DNA of 64,000 nt, from the NCBI GenBank assembly GCA_902763155.1, contig CACWQS010000003.1:1-64000 (forward strand). The letters are read 5' to 3'. A program made the translations under genes and the position numbers. The notes beneath the pieces are model-generated. The model was given only the letters and a program-made list of their open reading frames with translations, was not told the DNA's origin and searched no databases. This stretch comes from an uncultured Pseudomonadota bacterium. GTDB lineage: Bacteria; Pseudomonadota; Alphaproteobacteria; RF32; CAG-239. Of this stretch, positions 61,035 to 64,000 are shown piece by piece (positions within the stretch are counted from its first letter, which is position 1; every line of letters begins with the position of its first letter).

Positions 61035-62393
61035 ATGGTTGCGACATCTATGGAACAGTTGGTTTCACTATGTAAAAGACGCGGGTTTATCTTTCAAAAT
61101 GCCGATATTTATGGGGGTATGCAAGGGGTTTATGATTATGGTCCGCTTGGAGTAGAGTTGAAAAACAATTTGAAGGCTGCATGGTGGCGCGCCATGGTTT
61201 ATGAACGTGATGACGTTGAAGGCTTAGACTCGGCGATTTTGACAAATCGTAAAGTGCTCAAATATTCCGGTCATGAAGATACTTTTTCCGATCCGATGGT
61301 CGATTGTAAAAAATGTAAAGGACGTTTCAGAGCCGACCAAATCGGCGGCAAATGCCCAAATTGCGGCTCAACTGATTTAACCGATCCGCGTCCGTTTAAT
61401 TTGATGTTTAAAACCCAAGTCGGACCGGTGGAAAGCGATGAAAATATTGCATATCTTCGTCCGGAAACAGCACAGGCGATTTTTACACAATTTAAGAATG
61501 TGGTGGATTCAACATCACGCAAGTTGCCGTTCGGTATTGCGCAAATAGGTAAATCATTTCGTAATGAAATTACACCGCGTAATTTTATTTTCCGTGTGCG
61601 TGAATTTGAACAAGCTGAATTGGAATTTTTTGTGATGCCGGGAACGGATATTGATTGGCACGAAAAATGGAAAAATGCCCGCGTGCAGTGGTGGCAAGAC
61701 CAAGGATTGAAACTCGAACATATCAATATTTATAAAACACCTGATGAAGATTTGGCGCATTATGCCAAGGCATGTTATGATATTGAATACCAATTTCCGC
61801 ACGGAATGGAAGAATTAGAAGGAATTGCTAATCGTCGTGACTATGACTTAGGTAACCATACCAAAAATCAAGAAGAATTTACGCTTGAGGCGCATTGTCA
61901 TGAAAACAAGGAATCGACAACTAAATTGTGCATTCAAGACGATAATGGTAAATGGGTAATTCCGTTTGTGGTTGAGCCGTCGATGGGTGTTGATCGCGGT
62001 GTTTTGGCAGTGTTGACCGAAGCCTATACCGAAGAAGATTTGGGCGAGGGTAATTCGCGCGTGGTTTTAAAACTTAAGAAGCATTTAGCACCGATTAAGG
62101 TGGCGATTATTCCGCTGAAGAAAAACAATGAACAGATTATGACTAAATGCCATGAATTAAAGGCTCAATTGATGAAGCTGGGAATCGGTCGTGTGGCGCT
62201 TGAAAACACCGGTAATATCGGTAAGGCTTACCGCCGTCATGACGAGGTTGGCACTCCGTTGTGCTTAACGGTAGATTTTGAAACCATAGAACAACAGCCG
62301 GAAAGTGTAACCATTCGTGACCGTGATACAATGGAGCAGATTCGTGTCAATACGGCCGATTTGGCGGAATATTTACGTAATTATTTCTTATAA
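61035..62393 (+). CDS. glyS: Glycyl-tRNA synthetase, alpha-2 type
   Basis: 452 aa, class II aminoacyl-tRNA synthetase joining glycine to tRNA-Gly. [20 protein letters not shown] at the N-terminus; a zinc ribbon with Cys91, Cys94, Cys107 and Cys110 (CKKC...CPNC); [29 protein letters not shown] (motif 2 with the catalytic Arg) and [14 protein letters not shown] (motif 3). C-terminal anticodon-binding domain ([20 protein letters not shown]). This is the single-chain eukaryote/archaea-like enzyme, whereas many alphaproteobacteria use the two-subunit GlyQ/GlyS type; useful for placing the organism. AGAGGAAAAAATT precedes the ATG. Confidence 0.95.
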   Translation: MVATSMEQLVSLCKRRGFIFQNADIYGGMQGVYDYGPLGVELKNNLKAAWWRAMVYERDDVEGLDSAILTNRKVLKYSGHEDTFSDPMVDCKKCKGRFRADQIGGKCPNCGSTDLTDPRPFNLMFKTQVGPVESDENIAYLRPETAQAIFTQFKNVVDSTSRKLPFGIAQIGKSFRNEITPRNFIFRVREFEQAELEFFVMPGTDIDWHEKWKNARVQWWQDQGLKLEHINIYKTPDEDLAHYAKACYDIEYQFPHGMEELEGIANRRDYDLGNHTKNQEEFTLEAHCHENKESTTKLCIQDDNGKWVIPFVVEPSMGVDRGVLAVLTEAYTEEDLGEGNSRVVLKLKKHLAPIKVAIIPLKKNNEQIMTKCHELKAQLMKLGIGRVALENTGNIGKAYRRHDEVGTPLCLTVDFETIEQQPESVTIRDRDTMEQIRVNTADLAEYLRNYFL

Positions 62394-62416
62394 TTATCCG
62401 ATATTTAAAAAGATTT

Positions 62417-62448
62417 ATCCCTCCCGATGCACTCAAGAGGGATTTTTT
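62417..62448 (+). terminator. Terminator after glyS
   Basis: ATCCCTC...GAGGGAT hairpin with a 13-nt loop, followed by TTTTTT. Confidence 0.85.
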
Positions 62449-62506
62449 ATTGTATCAAGAAAACCGTTGTAAAATACTACAACGGCAATTATGAAGTGGT
62501 GGAAGT

Positions 62507-63046
62507 TTAACGACCACCTTTTTCTAACATTTTATGACGACTCGCATTGAGAAGTTTTCGCTCCATCTTTTTAACGTTTGAATCTATAAACTGGCATTCT
62601 TGGCTGAAAGCATATTCAAATCCGCAACCATAATACGGACTTTTTTCATCTGTTTTTCCTTGATAAAAATCACATACTGGAGCTGGATGTTCAGCAGCAA
62701 GTTTCCATATAGCATGAGCCGCCAGTTGGGCTGCTTTAGTCGACCGAGCATAAACATCACTAAAAAGTAAAGACCCTCTTAAATCTGGTTCCGCTCTATC
62801 AAAAGCATTTTTATTTTCAGGGGCATATACAATGTTATCTAATCCCTCAAGCAGTTTAAGTTTTTGTTCGTAGGTATAAGTTTTAACCGTATCTCCTATT
62901 TCAGCTATACTGAATAATCCTTGTTTTAAATCGTATGAATTATCATTATTGCTCAAATTACAACCTTTTTCAACGGCAGATTTAAATGCTTCTTTGTCAA
63001 TCTTACCTGATATGTAATCTTCAATATCATCTAGAAAATGTTTCAT
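62507..63046 (-). CDS. Unrecognised soluble protein
   Basis: 179 aa, no signal or membrane span. MKHFLDDIEDYISGKIDKEA at the start; a Cys-containing middle (CDFYQGKTDEKSPYYGCGFE, YAFSQECQFI) and a basic end (RKLLNASRHKMLEKGGR). GAGGTCAAAG precedes the ATG. A single-gene unit between glyS and tRNA-fMet. No family recognised. Confidence 0.6.
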   Translation of the reverse strand: MKHFLDDIEDYISGKIDKEAFKSAVEKGCNLSNNDNSYDLKQGLFSIAEIGDTVKTYTYEQKLKLLEGLDNIVYAPENKNAFDRAEPDLRGSLLFSDVYARSTKAAQLAAHAIWKLAAEHPAPVCDFYQGKTDEKSPYYGCGFEYAFSQECQFIDSNVKKMERKLLNASRHKMLEKGGR

Positions 63047-63204
63047 CTTTGACCTCTTTCATTTTACTAATTAAAACAGAAATATTATATCATAAATTTT
63101 ATTTCTTGTCTACTTTTTTCAAATAAATGAGCTGTTAAGGTTGAATAGCAATCTTATATTATTCTTTAACCAACTGATACGATAAACATCTGCTTTGGTG
63201 GTAT

Positions 63205-63343
63205 ATTGGTTGCGGGGGAAGGATTGTTCCTCGCTGCGCTCATTAGAGTGCGGATTTTTGCCTATCGGCAAACCGGCATACTTCCGTTTGCCTAATCCTT
63301 CTACTGAACCGACTTTTTCGTCGCTTCAAATCCTTGCAACCAC
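63205..63343. repeat. Duplicated tRNA-fMet 3' end with foldback insert
   Basis: TGGTTGCGGGGGAAGGATT at 63205-63223 repeats the 3' end of tRNA-fMet (63376-63394). It is followed by about 100 bp of unknown DNA and an inverted relative, AAATCCTTGCAACCAC (63328-63343). This looks like the remnant of an insertion at the tRNA 3' end, placed before the tRNA terminator. Confidence 0.55.
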
Positions 63344-63344
63344 T

Positions 63345-63369
63345 AAAAAACGCCCCATAAAGGGACGTT
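63345..63369 (-). terminator. Terminator of tRNA-fMet
   Basis: AACGTCCC-TTTAT-GGGGCGTTTTTT on the minus strand, just downstream of the tRNA. Confidence 0.8.
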
Positions 63370-63375
63370 TCTAAG

Positions 63376-63452
<77 letters not shown>

Positions 63453-63520
63453 ATATGCGTTATATGGGTAGCCTTATAATATATGTTTTTTGGGTTGTCA
63501 AGCAAAAAAGAAAATTTTAT

Positions 63521-64000
63521 TTATTCTGTTTTAAATAGGTTAATTATCTCAGCGACCGCTTTAATTTCTTCTTCGCTTATTTGGTGTGCCAAATCTTGAT
63601 AGACCGTATATTTTATCGGAACATGAAGTTTTTGCAGACATTTAACACTATGTATCAAGGTTTTATATTGTACCTTTAAATCTTCCGTCCCGTGAAACAT
63701 ATAAATCGGTGGATGTGATGCAATTTTTTGCGACAAAGCTGCTTCTGCTGCTACTAAGCCGGAAAGCACAAATACACCGCCAAGTGGGGCAGGGCGAGTG
63801 AGCGACGTATATAATGCCAGCATTGCACCTTGGGAAAAACCGATAATAAATGTGTGGGCGTCATCAATATTATATTTCTTTTGTTGGGTAGAGACAAAGT
63901 CGTTAATTATATCGGCACACGAATCGATTTCTGTAGCTGCAGCATCATATATGGAAAAAATATCTCTTATAGACGTTTCCTTATTGCGACGCTTATTTTC
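63521..64000 (-). CDS. Alpha/beta hydrolase (carboxylesterase/phospholipase type), 5' end outside window
   Basis: The frame stays open from 63521 to the window edge (about 160 codons). Nucleophile motif HTFIIGFSQGAMLALY, then PIYMFHGTEDLKVQ with the catalytic Asp and DLAHQISEEEI with the catalytic His: the full Ser-Asp-His triad of the Abhydrolase_2 (carboxylesterase/lysophospholipase) family. The N-terminal beta strands and oxyanion region lie beyond 64000. Cytosolic, no signal seen in the visible part. Confidence 0.8.
   Translation of the reverse strand, partial: ENKRRNKETSIRDIFSIYDAAATEIDSCADIINDFVSTQQKKYNIDDAHTFIIGFSQGAMLALYTSLTRPAPLGGVFVLSGLVAAEAALSQKIASHPPIYMFHGTEDLKVQYKTLIHSVKCLQKLHVPIKYTVYQDLAHQISEEEIKAVAEIINLFKTE

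Overview
The window looks like chromosome of a low-GC, probably host-associated alphaproteobacterium. This is inferred, not proven, from AT-rich DNA, an LktA-type two-partner-secretion adhesin, cargo families DUF3768, DUF1737 and DUF5334, and a single-chain glycyl-tRNA synthetase. Only about 58.5-64 kb reads as ordinary chromosome: tRNA-Gln, an acyl carrier protein, a peroxiredoxin, a HAD phosphatase, glyS, tRNA-fMet and an alpha/beta hydrolase. Nearly everything to the left is accessory DNA.

The main structure is an integration hotspot at the 3' end of tRNA-Gln(UUG) (58480-58554, minus). The last 16 nt of the tRNA recur at 29783-29798 (exact) and 3062-3077 (one mismatch). Each copy sits next to a different rho-independent hairpin and, about 90 bp away, a pair of 13-bp-spaced TGTCTCAC/TGTGTCAC direct repeats that look like integrase arm sites. 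I read this as two tandem islands: element 2 (29783-58496), with a DUF6538-type integrase beside the tRNA, and an older element 1 (3062-29798), which has lost its integrase. Both begin with a homologous hipBA toxin-antitoxin module; the left copy is interrupted by a 267-bp MITE-like insertion.

Element 1, left to right: hipBA; two candidate effector/membrane-protein pairs, one with a MuF-type domain fused to a lysozyme-like domain; a three-unit structured RNA (8659-8950) that I cannot assign to a known class; a divergent TPS pair (641-codon ORF for the transporter, 4122-aa adhesin); then a decayed defence patch with a broken KAP ATPase, a structured pseudoknot region, a TNase, a HEPN-like protein and an Mrr-nuclease/STAND-like ATPase.

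Element 2: hipBA; a small unknown operon behind a four-copy 10-bp-phased repeat; a beta-helix protein; two serine recombinases flanking a SLOG protein; a complete type I BREX operon (brxA-brxB-brxC-pglX-pglZ-brxL) with two extra membrane ORFs; a winged-helix/coiled-coil protein with six iteron-like repeats; two ankyrin proteins; DUF3768 and DUF1737 proteins; a minimal tyrosine recombinase; a NERD nuclease; and the integrase. Several element genes share 5'-leader hairpins that pair with their own Shine-Dalgarno sequence, and a palindrome occurs twice in front of brxA, so the cargo seems to have its own regulation.
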